Of a stretch of 64,000 bases of DNA, positions 36,613 through 49,813 are shown piece by piece; the first letter of the stretch is position 1, and the number at the start of each line of letters is the position of its first letter. Location: positions 2,852,001-2,916,000 of the forward strand of contig JAAXNY010000010.1 in assembly GCA_013420905.1 (NCBI GenBank), written 5' to 3'. The position numbers and the translations under genes were made by a program. Under the pieces are notes generated by a model, which did not search any database, was not told the DNA's origin, and was given only the letters and a program-made list of their open reading frames with translations. The stretch comes from Collybia mongolica (lineage: Eukaryota > Basidiomycota > Agaricomycetes > Agaricales > Clitocybaceae).

Positions 36613-39600
36613 ATGTCTAATGGTCTGAACCCTGTCAGGCCTCTGGCGCGGAACTATTTTTTCCTCGCAACACTCATTTTGGGTATTGTGCGTCATCCGA
36701 TAACTCATTGATCAGCTGAAAATTACTGATAATAAAAAATATATTCAGCTGTCATGGGGGCTTTCTCTGGTCGCCCAATCGTTTGTAGTTGCCACTAGTA
36801 AGCCTTGAAATCCTTTTATTGGTCTTCTCAGCTAACCTTTACTATTGACAAGTTGGCAATGCTCCCGTCGGGACCCTCTGGTTTGCAGCTGCTCTCCAGA
36901 TAATAATAATCTTCGCTCTCCTCCTCTCTCTCCTCTCCAACACCCTGTCAACTCACCGTCACCAACTATCTACATTCACTATCCTTACAATCCTACTCGC
37001 AGCCATTGGCGTGAACAATAATCTCTACGATTCTTTAACCTCGCAAAAGATCACAGCAGCAGCATGGATCATCACAGCCGTCATAGACGGCCTTTGGGTC
37101 TTATTTTTTACTATGGAGCAGGAGTCTCCTCTCGTTAAGGTATTCATGGCGCTTGGCGCTTGCAGCGACGATAATGGTCAGGACGAAGATGCGCAAACCA
37201 GCATTCACCAGGTCAATATTGGAAATATCAGGAATAATAATAACAATAATATTGCAATGGAAGCCGAGCAAGGAGTTGTCGAGAAACTACCAGCCATCAC
37301 CCGTGTCACTACCAACGTACGCTCGTCTATGGCTCCTCCAACCAGGGCACGCAGAGGCACTAATGCTCAACTTCAATTGCCCCTCGGCACTCCTGGTACT
37401 CAAACGCAACTCACAGCAGTCGCACGGTCAGGTCCACGGACATCCCCAAGCCCCAGTGGCTCCAGGACATCGTTCGCTAGCCCCAGTCACATGCGATCTT
37501 TTCCAATTACCCCACGGTCACCTAGGACAACTGCTATCAATCAAAGGGATGTTTTCGCTCGCGAGCCCAGCAGCACCCGCGTCCCTCTCGGACACAACCG
37601 CCGACACTCCTCAGTCAGCCACGGTCCCCAATCTCCCAGCCACAGCGCTCAATCATCACTCGGAAGCTCCGGCGCCCAGTCTGAACTTTCCCAGCAAATG
37701 TCCGAGCTGGAACTCGAAATGGAATACATTCCCTTGAACGCACCCGGCGTAGAATCTATCCAGATGTCCGAACTCAAGCGATCCATCCCCTTGAACGCCC
37801 GCCAATTAGAATCTACCCCTGTCAATGGCACCTTCCCACTCAGTGAGCGCGAATTGGAAGCTCTCCCGATGAACACACGCGGCACCCGCTCGATCCCGTT
37901 GACTGAGCTTGCTACCGTATTCGATGTGGCAAGCAAGAACCTCCCTGGTGCTAATGGAAACGGAATCAATAGGTTATATAGCGAATCTAAGCGCACCTCC
38001 CGTGTCCTGCTTGATGGCAAGCGCGGCTCCGGTATATGGTCGGCCAAGGCCTGGGAAGACGCTGCAGCTCAAGCTCGCGCGGGGCAGGCGGCCAAAGCTT
38101 CCGCAGAGGCCAAGGATCGTGAGATCAAGGCTGCTGAGGAGGCAAAGGCCCGCGAGATCAAAGCTGTTGAGCAAGCAAAGGCACTCGCGGCTCTCGAGAG
38201 GCCGCGCGCACCGTACAAGGCTGAGGCTTTATTCTCCTGTAAGTCCTCGATCTAGTCCGACATTCTGACCCTTCGATCAAACATTCCTCGTTTAGATACT
38301 GGCACCTCGGATGACCCCTCTGAGCTTTCTTTCAAGAAAGGCGAGGTCTTGGACGTCTTCAACAAATCCGATCAATGGTGGGAAGCACGAACGGCTGATG
38401 GCAAACAAGGAAGTGCGTTTGCTTACGTTCATTCATCGTGATTCGTTGCTCAATGTATTTTAGTCGCCCCGTCGAACTATCTTAAGGTTATCTGGCGCAT
38501 TTCCCTCGTTGAATCCAGGCGCAATAGTGCTGTGGTCGAATCAAGGCGTAACAGTAACACCGAATCACTCCGTCGATCCCGTCGGGAGAGTGTCATGGAT
38601 TCCCGAAACAGCATCTTGTGGGATGCCGGACGGGACAGTGCGATCATCGAGAACGTCACCCACGCTGTTGCCGCCGATGCGACGACTCTGGAAGCTGTCA
38701 GCATTCCCAAGATCGTGGTCGACACCTCATCTAGGGTCCATGAGCTGTATCCATACAAGGCAGAAGCACTCCACTCATGTACGAATCTCACTTCATTAGG
38801 TCATGCACTGGCTGATTAACAACGTGGAAACATAGACGCTGGTGACTCCGAAGACCCTTCTGAGCTTTCATTCAAGAAAGGCGAGGTTTTGGATATTCTT
38901 ACTAAATCTGACCAATGGTGGGAGGCACGTACCTCCAATGGAAAGAAAGGTAGTGAGTACAGCAATCAGCTTAACATTGTTTGTCCATTCGTTGACGATA
39001 TTCTAGTTGCACCGTCGAACTATCTCAAACTCGTAACAGGCCGCCTTGATACCGTCATTGAGGTTGACCCTACCCCTTCGGCCGTCGCATCTCCGACAGA
39101 GACTGAGCCTGCTACTATCACAAATGTTATTTCGGAGCCACAAGAAGTATATCTCTACAAGGCAGAAGCTCTCTTTGGCTGTGCGTTCGGCTCCTCATTC
39201 TAATCTAGTCATTACTGATTCGGCGTTATAGACACGGCATCCCCCGATGATTCGACCGAGCTCTCGTTCAAGAAGGGAGAGTTACTCGACATCCTCACAA
39301 AGTCAGAACAATGGTGGCAGGCAAGGAAACAGGACGGGACACGAGGCAGTGAGTAATGCAACCTCCATGCATTTTTCCACTTTCTGACTAGTTTCTAGTT
39401 GCACCTTCAAACTACCTCAAGCTCGTGTCTACCGCTCCCACAAGCCCGATCCAGGAAACCAAAGCTGCGGCCCCGGAGACGATTTCTGTCACAGATATAG
39501 ACCCACAGGAAATCTATCCGTACAGAGCTGAAGCCCTCTATGCTTGTGAGTGGACTTTGAGCGATTCGGGTTGCCTTGGTGAGAACTAACTGTCTCATAC

Positions 39601-42600
39601 AGATTCGGCATCGTCAGACGACCCAGCTGAACTTTCATTCAAGAAAGGGGAAGTTCTTGACATTCTCAACAAGTCGGAACAATGGTGGGAGGCCCGAAAG
39701 TTGGACGGAACCAAAGGAAGTAAGTGACTCGACGGTTTCCATGGCAGGAGTGACACTGATATTTCGGCAGTTGCGCCCTCGAATTACCTCAAGATTACAT
39801 CTCGCATCTCCTCTGTACTGGTATCTGAACCAAAGGAGATCCCACTGGCAACGGCAAACATAACTTCGGCAATCCAAGATCCATATCCTTTCAAGGCGGA
39901 GGCGCTTTACTCTTGTGAGGCTGTTAACGCTTGTTCCCTGGGTTGAGACCTATCTAACGGTATCAACAGACACTGCATCTCCGGACGACTCGACGGAACT
40001 TTCATTCAAGAAAGGAGAGGTTCTTGACATTCTTACCAAGTCGGAACAATGGTGGGAAGCTAGAAAGTTGGATGGTACCAAAGGAAGTGAGGAGCCCAGT
40101 CATTTGATCCTCAAACCTGCGCTAATTATCGATTTTTTTCAAGTTGCTCCGTCGAACTACCTGAAAGAAATCACGCCAAAGGAGGATGCCCCTCTTAGCG
40201 CTACACCCGCTCAGGCCACGGAAATCACACCTCAGGAAATCTACCCTTACAAGGCGGAGGCCCTCTACGCTTGTATGCCTATTAGTTACACTCTATTATC
40301 TTAGTGCTCAGTTCATTTACAGACACTGGATCTCCCGATGATGCCACTGAGATATCTTTCAGGAAAGGAGAGATTTTGGATGTTATGACCAAATCCGATT
40401 TGTGGTGGGAAGTACGGAAATCCAATGGGACCAAGGGAAGTGAGTAGTGGCAGAAGAAGTCTTACCTGTCGGGCCATACTTATCAACCTCCTCAGTCGCA
40501 CCATCAAACTATCTCAGGGTTGTATCTCGCGTTCGTTCGATCCTCCCTCTTAACACCAGAGCGGTACAACAGGCTAGCCCATCTACAGAAGCCCCAAAGA
40601 CACCGACATCTGTGACCGCGACCCAGGAGGTGTATCCTTACAAGGCAGAAGCTCTCTTTGCTTGTAAGTCATTCAAGATTCATCTGAATCTGTTCACCTA
40701 TGCAATTCGCAGACACTGGCTCCCCCGATGACCAGAGTGAGCTCTCATTCAAGAAGGGAGAGGTTTTGGACATTCTCACCAAATCCGACCTTTGGTGGGA
40801 GGCAAGGAAATTGGACGGTACAAAAGGAAGTCAGTGTTGCGTTTCTCCGTATAACACGGCCCCTTTCATTGATACTGATACATCGTTATTACATCAAGTT
40901 GCTCCCTCCAACTACTTGAAAGACCTTAGCGTCTCAGTACCAGACTCTACTGTGGTAACCCATGCCCCGAGCGTTGAATCCGTGGTCTTAGAAGCGTACC
41001 CATATAAGGCCGAAGCACTTTTCAATTGTAAATAATTTTCTTGGCGCCACTCCAACTCAGCCTTACCCAGAGTCTTACAGATATTGCATCGCCCGATGAT
41101 TCGACTGAAATATCGTTCAAGAAAGGAGAGGTCCTTGATATTTTGACAAAATCGGATCTATGGTGGGAAGCGCGGAAATCCGATGGCACAAAAGGAAGTG
41201 AGTTATGACATGTGTTATGATCCTTCTCCATGAGCGCTCATCCATTCCTCCGCCTTCCTCAGTTGTGCCTTCCAACTTCCTTAGGTCAATTGAGGATGTC
41301 ACACCAAAGGCTACTAGCGATGAAACAAACGGAACATATCCTTATAAGGCCGAAGCACTCTTCGCATGTGAGCAGTCTCTTAGGTGACTTGGAACATACT
41401 CACGTAGTTTATGGATTTAGACACCGCATCCCCTGAAGATTCCACAGAACTATCCTTCAAAAAGGGAGAGCTTCTTGATATTCTTACGAAATCGGACCTC
41501 TGGTGGGAGGCAAGGAAAGCAGACGGCACGAAAGGAAGTAAGTCGGATTTGTCGTTCCGAATGATGAATGAGCCTAAACCCGCTTAGTCGCACCCTCTAA
41601 CTATCTCTTGGAAATCGGCGTTACTGCTCCCAAAGCACTAAATACAGTGGAGCCATATTTGTTCAAGGCCCAAGCGCTATACGCATGTATGTAATCATCT
41701 CTCTTGTCAGTGTTCTTTTCTGATTAGCTGGTATTTAAACAGATACCGCGTCCCCCGACGACTCTACTGAATTATCATTCAGAAAAGGAGAGATGCTCGA
41801 GATCCTTACCAAGTCCGATCTCTGGTGGGAAGCGAGAAAGGCTGATGGTACAACGGGAAGTAAGTTGCAGCGACCGTATATACGTTATGCCAAATACGAA
41901 CTCTACTCCCCCAGTTGCCCCTTCCAATTACCTCCTAGCAGTTGAGGGTAGATCTCAGCAGTCAACAGACGTTGCGGCAACCGTGGAACGTATCGAACAG
42001 GCCGAAGCCTTGTTTACTTGTGAGTTAGCTCATATTCAATCTCGCGTTGCTGCTAACTGATGTTACAGACACCGCATCCCCTGATGACCCCACTGAATTG
42101 TCTTTTAGGAAATATGAAATACTTGACATCCTTTCCAAGTCGGATATATGGTGGGAAGCAAGGAAGGCTGACGGTACTCAAGGCAGTAAGTTCTACGAAG
42201 TTCCGTGGCGATCACATTTTCAGTTGACTACTACTTATTTCATCAGTTGCTCCGTCAAACTACCTAAAGACTATTACAACGGCACCAGCTCAGTCAAACA
42301 ATATTACGGAAACAGAATCAGGGGTGCTCGAGGTTTATCCTTTCAAGGCCCAGGCGCTCTATACGTGTAAGCTAGGAGTTCGGGAAATTATTCATACTAA
42401 CAACCACATGATAGATACTGCCTCGCCAGATGACTCGCTAGAACTTTCATTCAAGAAAGGGGAAGTTCTTGACATCCTTACGAAGTCTGACCTTTGGTGG
42501 GAGGCCCGAAAACTTGACGGTACAAAAGGCAGTCAGTATTTTTCACTTTGTTATCTGGGTATGGCTACTGAACGGTTGCGTCTCGATTTCTGCAGTTGCC

Positions 42601-45600
42601 CCTTCGAACTATCTACAAGCAATTGAGAACGAAACTTCTAATATAACGTCGATTCCGACAGCACTCGAAGTCTACCCATACAAGGCGGAAGCTCTCTATG
42701 CTTGTAAGTGACTAGTCCTTTTTCCATGCGTGAGGGCCTCGAATTACAATAAACTACCAGATTCCGCGTCGACTGATGACTCGACCGAGCTTTCCTTCAG
42801 ACAGGGCGAAATTTTGGATATCCTCACGAAATCTGATTTGTGGTGGGAGGCCAGAAAGCAAGACGGCACAACCGGGAGTATGTTTATCACTGGTGTACAT
42901 GTCAAAATTAGTCCTGACCTTCGTTCACACAGTTGCCCCATCAAATTACTTGCTGGCCATTGACAATAAACCTTCCGCCGCAGCAAAAGATCTGTCTGAG
43001 GATATTTATCCTTACAGGGCAGCAGCACTTCATGCCTGTGAGCGGAATCCTTTCATTCTCGACTACTATTTATATAATTCTCGCATACAGACACAGCTTC
43101 GCCAGATGACCCGAACGAGCTTTCGTTCAAGAAAGGTGAAATCTTGGATATCCTCACGAAATCGGATCTGTGGTGGGAGGCCAGGAATATGAACGGTATC
43201 AAAGGAAGTGGGTAGCCTCAAATTTCGCTTTTCGTTCAAATAGTCCTCAAATGTTTCGGCAGATGCTCCGTCGAATTATCTTGTGGCCTTCGAAGACGCC
43301 CCTACCCTAGCCCTCGCGGCCCCTACCAGTAATGCCGCGCAGATACTATCTAAAGGAGTACATCTTGATAAAGCAGAAGCACACCATGCGTGTATGTGTT
43401 GTATTGCAGTCATGTTAGACTCGGGCGCTAATTCCCAACAGACACCGCCTCTGCCGAAGACCCAACTGAACTGTCTTTCCGAAAGGGAGAGTGTCTTGAT
43501 ATCCTTAGTAAGTCAGACCTATGGTGGGAAGCAAGGAAATCGGATGGAACGGAAGGAAGTTAGTCGTTTCTCTGTTTAGACTAGCCTTGTGTGCTGATGG
43601 GTGTTGCCGTAGTTGCGCCTTCAAACTACTTGAAGCTTCTCACTAGCGAATCCGTGAAGATGGAAAATAGCCAGGTTACGGTATCACCACATGAAGTTTA
43701 TCCTTTCAAGGCGGAGGCAATCCACGCATGTCCGTCTTCCAATTTTGCATCCGTATACAGATTTAATTATGTGACCTTAGACACAGCGTCTGCTGAAGGT
43801 CCATCCGAACTTTCCTTCAGAAAGGGAGAGGTCTTGGATATTCTTACCAAATCAGACCTCTGGTGGGAAGCCAGGAACTCACAGGGAAGGAAAGGAAGTT
43901 CGTGACATCTCTTTCAATGACGTTTGCTTTCATGATGACCTAACTTGTTTTAGTTGCACCGTCAAATTATCTACAACTCATCCTTGACTGGAACGCAAGC
44001 CCCGTGGTATCAACGCCGATATCAGATATGACAATATATCCGTACAAAGCAGAAGCTCTTCACGCCTGTATGTGGGCCTAGTCCTTCAGCCTTCGATTGC
44101 TTACCCGGCCACAGATACTGCATCATCCGAAGACTCTACTGAACTCTCTTTTAAGAAGGGTGAGGTACTTGACATCCTGACGAAATCGGACCTCTGGTGG
44201 GAAGCGAGGAAATTGGACGGCACAAAAGGAAGTGAGTACTTTCCTTCATAATTCACAAATATTTCATTTCGAGACTCATTCCTTCTTTTTGCAGTCGCAC
44301 CTTCCAACTACCTTGAATTGACATCTCTCGAAAGTGCTTTAACCGTTGAACCTGGTGCAATGCAGACCCGACAAATTGCCAAAGCAGAAGCACTCTACGC
44401 TTGTCAGTCGTTTCATTCTTCATACCTTTCTTCCTACTGACTGACTGTGCAAACCTTTCAGACACCGCATCTGTGAATGATGAAACCGAGCTTTCGTTTA
44501 GAAAGGGTGAAGTCCTCGATATCCTGACTCTAGCAGACCTCTGGTGGGAAGCTAGGAAGACTGATGGAACGATCGGCAGTAAGTGGCCTACTCTCGAGTC
44601 GGGGATTATTTTCGGAAGCCTCACTCTACTACCACACCAGTCGCGCCCTCAAACTATCTCAGTCTCATCGCCACCACAAGTTCATTATCATTGGATGAGG
44701 TTACGCTGACTGAAGAGGTTTACCCGTACCGCGCACAAGCTCTTCATGCCTGTCAGTCTTCAGCCGTACTTGTATTCCATATTACTCATATTGTTTTACA
44801 GATATCGCGTCTGTGGAAGATCCGGCCGAACTTTCGTTTAGGAAGGGTGAAATCCTCGAAATCCTAACCAACTCTGACCTGTGGTGGGAGGCGAGGAAGG
44901 CTGACGGAACGAAAGGAAGTTAGTCGCCCGTTTCATCCTACTTGTCACAAGCACTTACGGTTTCACCCTTAGTTGCGCCCTCAAACTACCTGCAACTAAT
45001 TGGTAGCTCAATATCCTTTGAGACAGTAGAACAATCGTCGACAGCGCTGGAAAACTATCCTTATCAGGCCGAAGCACTTCATGCCTGTGGGTGCTTTTAT
45101 TTCACACACAACATCACCCTAACCCGAGGACAGATACTGCATCATCGGATGACCCAACTGAGCTCTCTTTTCGGAAGGGCGAGGTTCTTGATATTCTCAC
45201 CAAGTCGGACCTATGGTGGGAAGCTAGAAAGTCAGACGGGACCCGAGGCAGTACGTTGCTCATATGGTGCCTCTTCTTCAGCCTCGCTCACTGCGCAACC
45301 TAGTTGCACCATCAAACTACCTAAAGCTCATGACCAGCCTTTCTACTAGCACCTCCGAAACAGCTATTAATGTTATTCCTGAAGTGTATCCCCACAAGGC
45401 AGAAGCCCTGTATGCTTGTACGTGCATAAACTTTACCACCATCGATCAACTGATTTAACCCTTTTTATGTAGACGTCGGTTCGTCAGATGACGAGAACGA
45501 GCTTTCATTCAGGAAAGGGGAGATTTTGGATATCCTGACCATCGGTGATCTGTGGTGGGAAGCGAAAAATTCTGTTGGCAAGAAAGGAAGTCAGTATAAC

Positions 45601-47602
45601 CCACCACTGCTATCTCGATCCAGGTTTAACATAATTATAGTCGCCCCGTCCAACTATCTCAAACTCGTTTCATCAAGTTCAACAGGCGAAAATGAGGTAG
45701 CGTCTGTTGAGAACTATCAAGATTCCTGTGCGAACGAAGAGTGTCAAGCAGAAGCCCTCTATGCCTGTCAGTGGTTTTTCCCCCTTTTTACCGTGGTCTT
45801 ATTGAATATTCGCGTAGATACTGCATCGGCTGCTGACCCCGCCGAAGTGTCATTCAGGAAGGGAGAGATGTTTACTGTTATCTCAAAATCGGATCTATGG
45901 TGGGAGGTCAAGAAAACTAGCGGGCAGCGAGGCAGTGAGAAACTTTCTTTCTGCATCTCGATATTGATGTTCACCAAATTTCTTTCCTAAGTTGCCCCTT
46001 CCAACTTCTTGAAGCTTGTGAAACCCGTCGCTGCCGAATCTGAAGTAATTGCAGCATCCGAGGAAGTCTATCCTTACAAGGCGGAGGCACTTTTCGCATG
46101 TGCGTCTTCTTCGACTTCGTTGTTAAGCTTTTAGGACATTTCTGATAAGAAAATTACAGATACTGGCTCCCCAGACGACCCAACAGAGTTGGCGTTCAGG
46201 AAGGGTGAGATCCTTGAAATTCTCACGAAGTCAGACCGTTGGTGGCAAGCGAGAACGTTGGACGGCAAGAAAGGCAGTAAGATTCTTTCTCCACATATTG
46301 CTGTCAATGCCTGACGTTCGTTTCGCAAGTCGCTCCCTCGAACTACCTACGAGAAATCTTAACTATGCCTGTTACCCTCGCAAGCTCCTCGACCAGTGTC
46401 GAAAGCGAGAATGCAGTCGCCATGAAACCGGAAGCCCAGGCTGATGAATTTTACCCCTACAAGGCTGAAGCACTCTTCGCTTGTGGGTGTTTTGTTCCAG
46501 GATTTTCAGGTGTATTGCTCACTGTCCGACATGTAGATGCAGGCTCTTCTGACGACCCTCGTGAACTTTCGTTCAGAAAGGGAGAAATCCTAGATATTTT
46601 GACGAAGTCAGACATGTGGTGGGAAGCCAGAAAGTCAGATGGAACAAAAGGAAGTGAGTGTTGACCCAAACATTCTCTCCTTGTTTTTGTATTTAACGGC
46701 CCGTTAGTTGCACCTTCGAATTTCCTAAAGATCAAATCACGTGTTTCGTCAGGCATGCTACTAAACTCGCAGAGGCTCAGCGTGCTGGATTTCTCCAACA
46801 TTAGACTACCGAACACCAACAATGCTGCTCCAACACCGGTTGCTTCTTCAAGTCAAGCACCTGCGCCTATATCAGTATCATCAGCAGCCATCACCTCGAT
46901 GAGTGCTGAACTCGTCAATATCAAGCCCGACGATGAGGAATTCTATCCATACAAAGCGGAGGCTCTCTATTCTTGTAAGCCGACTTGACCTTTCTCACAC
47001 AATCTATTCTCACAGTGTGCGATAGATGATGCTTCGTCAGAGGACCCAAGAGAACTCTCCTTCAGGAGAGGTGAAGTGCTCGACATCTTGACCAAGTCTG
47101 ATCAATGGTGGGAAGCAAGGAGGTCGAATGGTCAGAAAGGACGTGAGTACCATTCATTTCGAAATGGTATCATTGAAGTTGATGTGTCACGCCAGTTGTC
47201 CCATCGAACTATATGAAGATCAAGGCTCGTGTTTCATCTGTGCTCATGGGTCGACGCATGAGCACCATGGATTGGTCTGCTCGTGCTAATCCCGAGGCGA
47301 GCTCTCAAGCTTACCCTTACAAAGCCCGCGCCATGTATTCCTGTGAGTGCTCACCGACACCCCCCCGCCGCTCTTACCAATACCCGGAATTTTTATAGAT
47401 ACAGCATCACCAGAGTACCCAAGCGAGCTGTCGTTCAAAAAGGGGGAAATCCTTGAAATTTTGACAAAGGATGATGAATGGTGGGAAGCGAGGAAATCGG
47501 ATGGGAGCAAAGGCGGTAAGTAGCGTACACGTTTTTGTGTCCACCCATTGATTGTTCTTTTCAGTTGCTCCATCTAACTATTTGAAAGAAATTGTCTCAT
47601 GA
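36613..47602 (+). CDS. SHO1-like four-TM protein with 26 tandem SH3 domains (giant, about 55 exons)
   Basis: Exons 1-3 are 36613-36687, 36749-36797 and 36853-38238. They encode four hydrophobic segments (NYFFLATLILGI-LSWGLSLVAQSFVV, TLWFAAALQIIIIFALLLSL, LSTFTILTILLAAIGV, ITAAAWIITAVIDGLWVLFF) with the topology and sequence flavour of the fungal osmosensor Sho1. A ~300-residue linker follows, Ser/Pro-rich, with SIPLN-type repeats and a charged Ala/Lys/Glu helix near 38050-38210. Then come 26 SH3 domains of the form [48 protein letters not shown], counted by the WW pair at 38376, 38916, 39312, 39683, 40050, 40403, 40793, 41161, 41501, 41823, 42149, 42495, 42841, 43171, 43522, 43861, 44195, 44542, 44882, 45214, 45553, 45898, 46240, 46617, 47106 and 47479. 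The last ends NYLKEIVS-stop. Estimated product is roughly 2,700 residues. Sho1 normally has one SH3, which recruits the HOG-pathway MAPKK through a proline motif. Confidence 0.88.
38296..47602 (+). repeat. Tandem SH3-coding exon-pair array (26 units, about 350 bp each)
   Basis: Each unit consists of a short core exon of ~117 nt (examples 38296-38412 and 38836-38952), from the last Tyr of ALYxY to the Gly before APSNYL, and a second exon of ~130-315 nt from IAPSNYL through a variable linker to the next YPYKAEAL. Every intron I checked splits a codon after its first base (T|AC or T|AT, and A|TT or A|TC), so both exons are symmetric 1-1. Introns of 45-75 nt differ in sequence between units, so most duplications are not very recent. 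Units 11, 15, 18 and 22 have eroded YPYK segments (for example ERIEQAEALF, HLDKAEAHHA, QIAKAEALYA, EECQAEALYA). Confidence 0.85.
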
Positions 47603-48066
47603 TCGTTGCGATCGTGGGCAATCTGTTTGATTCCATCCAAAAATGGCATAGAGGTTTCTTTCTCTCCATAACCACGTTCGTTTCTTGTTATACACAGCAA
47701 ATCGTATTTTTATGCCACCAGCGGATCGGGAACTGGCTGGTGGTCTGCTCATATATTAATCTGATGCATTACCATAATACACCAATCGCACTCTCGTTAG
47801 CATTATTAGATATCCTCCTGTCTCTACTCACACATTGTACTTTATATTGACACAATCATCAATCTCTATTTATCTGGATTCTGCGCACCCGGGAGAAGAC
47901 TAGGTGGTCGTTGGAGCTTTTGTCCTCCTCATATAACAAACAATCCTTCGTGTGTTCCACATATTCGAACGAATGATGAAAGTTTTATGACAGCGCATGT
48001 ATCCTTGCTGAGTCAGTCGCACCGCTGCAATCTCACTGGCACGTGGTCTTCAGGCTCTAAAACCAC
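47603..48066. other. Intergenic, nothing recognised
   Basis: AT-rich region between the SH3 array gene and the first kinase unit, without coding signal. Confidence 0.4.
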
Positions 48067-48138
48067 ATGCGGTCACGTGTCATTTACACGCTAAGATTTT
48101 GTTTACGACATACCGTGACTGACGTTGCGAGAACCCCA
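48067..48138 (+). promoter_or_regulatory. Conserved upstream block, kinase unit 1
   Basis: About 70 bp shared almost unchanged by all four kinase units. It includes GCGGTCACGTGTCATTTACA with a CACGTG E-box at 48074-48079, TAAGATTTTGTTTACGACAT and GTGACTGACGTTGCGAGAAC just upstream of the start codon. Conservation in a non-coding position suggests promoter function, although recent duplication alone could explain it. Confidence 0.5.
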
Positions 48139-48146
48139 CGTTCATC

Positions 48147-49667
48147 ATGATTGAAGACAAGATTCAGGTAGCATGTTGTTCACCTCACATGTCTTGAATC
48201 TATTGACTTCGTAGTCAGATTCCGTTTTCTCTGTCAATTAATCCGGCAATGGAGACTGAGTTCAATTTTCAACAAAGGCTTCAGTTCTGGAATACAGTTG
48301 TACGACCTTGGCTTCAAGGCCACGGATACACCATGTACGAAATTGACCCCGATGAAGAGATGCCGTTTTGGACCTGGTCCTGGCCATCAGAAATGGGGGA
48401 TGCGCCCGACGAAAGTGGTCCATACGCCCTTTATGACAGAGTGCCAGATGCAAGCATCCTGTTGGAACTTGGAGAGTATCCACCTCCATATGCTGTGGAC
48501 TTTATGGTAGGCAACAGAGGCACTGTACAAACATCAACTCCTAACATATTCGGATGCAGGGACGCGTATGTTATGCACAGGATCGGCGTCACCACCATGT
48601 TGCTCTCAAATTGGTTGAACGTGACAGCAGTGAGATTCAAGTTCTTCAAAGGATTTTGGAGATACAGAGGTTATATCCCGACAATGTCCTACCTGGAGTA
48701 GTTCCCATCCTTGATCTAATGCAGTTTGGTGGACACTGGCTCGTTGTAATGCCACGGTTCGTGCATTCACCACCATGTGAATGATGATATTATATCTCGC
48801 CTTGTAGTTGGGGCGTGGCCTCAATGGCCCCTTGGTTCAAATCTACTCGAGAAGTTGTGGTGTACATACGTTCCTTATTGGAAGGCCTGGCATCCTTACA
48901 CTCCCACCGGATCGTACATGAGGTACGCATCTTCGTCCGTCTCTTATTGCCCCCTACTGAAGGTTCTTGTAGGACCTTGCCGAACGAAATGTCTTGATTA
49001 ACCATTTTCCGTTCTCTGAAAACTATGACGTGTCCATGAGACCGGATCTACGCCGGGAGTGTCGGGCCAAGTATGCTATATTCGACTTTGACTTATCAAG
49101 GATAATCCCACCAGACAGAGATCGTTTGAGCTACAAGGAATGCCCCATCCCAACCTACGAAGTGCATCAACGAGACGACCTTCAATCTGGACAATATGAT
49201 TACGATCCTTTTGCTTGTGACGTTGCTCTACTCGGACTGTTCCTATCCCGAACTTTTGATGTGAGTAGTTTGTTGATCTATATATTTTGTAACTAACTAA
49301 CTACAATTAGCACTTGACACCTGTCTTGCCTATTCTGGCCCCCTTGTTTGATGGATTGCTAACATGGCAAATAGAGAAGCGTCTTACTGCACGACAAGCA
49401 TTGCATTTCTTCGACGATTTGAGCTCTGAGCTTTCTGCAAGTCAGTTGGAGTGCATTCCCCCACCCTTCGACTACTCCATAGTCTCCGTCGATCGCTGGG
49501 CCGGCCTTCAAGATGACTTTTTGAAAAGATGGGCAGATGTCCGTGCCCCACCACTGCCTTGGCAAATGAAGCTATTACGCTTTATTTGCAAGAATGGCAT
49601 AGGCGCATTCACTATACGGCTGATACGGAGGGTAATTGACACCATAAAGGGACGATTCAGACCTTAG
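48147..49667 (+). CDS. Kinase-like protein, tandem copy 1 (421 aa, 6 exons)
   Basis: Exons: 48147-48167, 48219-48506, 48560-48756, 48808-48922, 48973-49260 and 49311-49667. The N-terminal ~100 residues (FNFQQRLQFWNTVVRPWLQG) precede a protein-kinase-like fold. VALKLVERDS carries the candidate ATP-binding lysine, EIQVLQRILE the helix-C glutamate, and VVMPRWGVASMAPWF the hinge. HRIVHEDLAERNVLIN is the catalytic loop with HED in place of HRD, and AIFDFDLSR occupies the DFG position as DFD. The C-lobe includes DYDPFACDVALLG and the helix EKRLTARQALHFFDDL. Substrate and pathway are unknown. The downstream neighbour on the opposite strand is convergent and duplicated with it. Confidence 0.85.
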
Positions 49668-49813
49668 CACTCAGTTCTTTACCGTATCAGACACAGACGA
49701 TCGTGCTGCGAGCTATTGTACTAGTTGCGCATCATTTACAAGCACTTTCAAACTAAACACCCCGAACCACCAGGTTTCTGAACTACTCGATATATGTTGT
49801 GAGCCGCTGAAAC

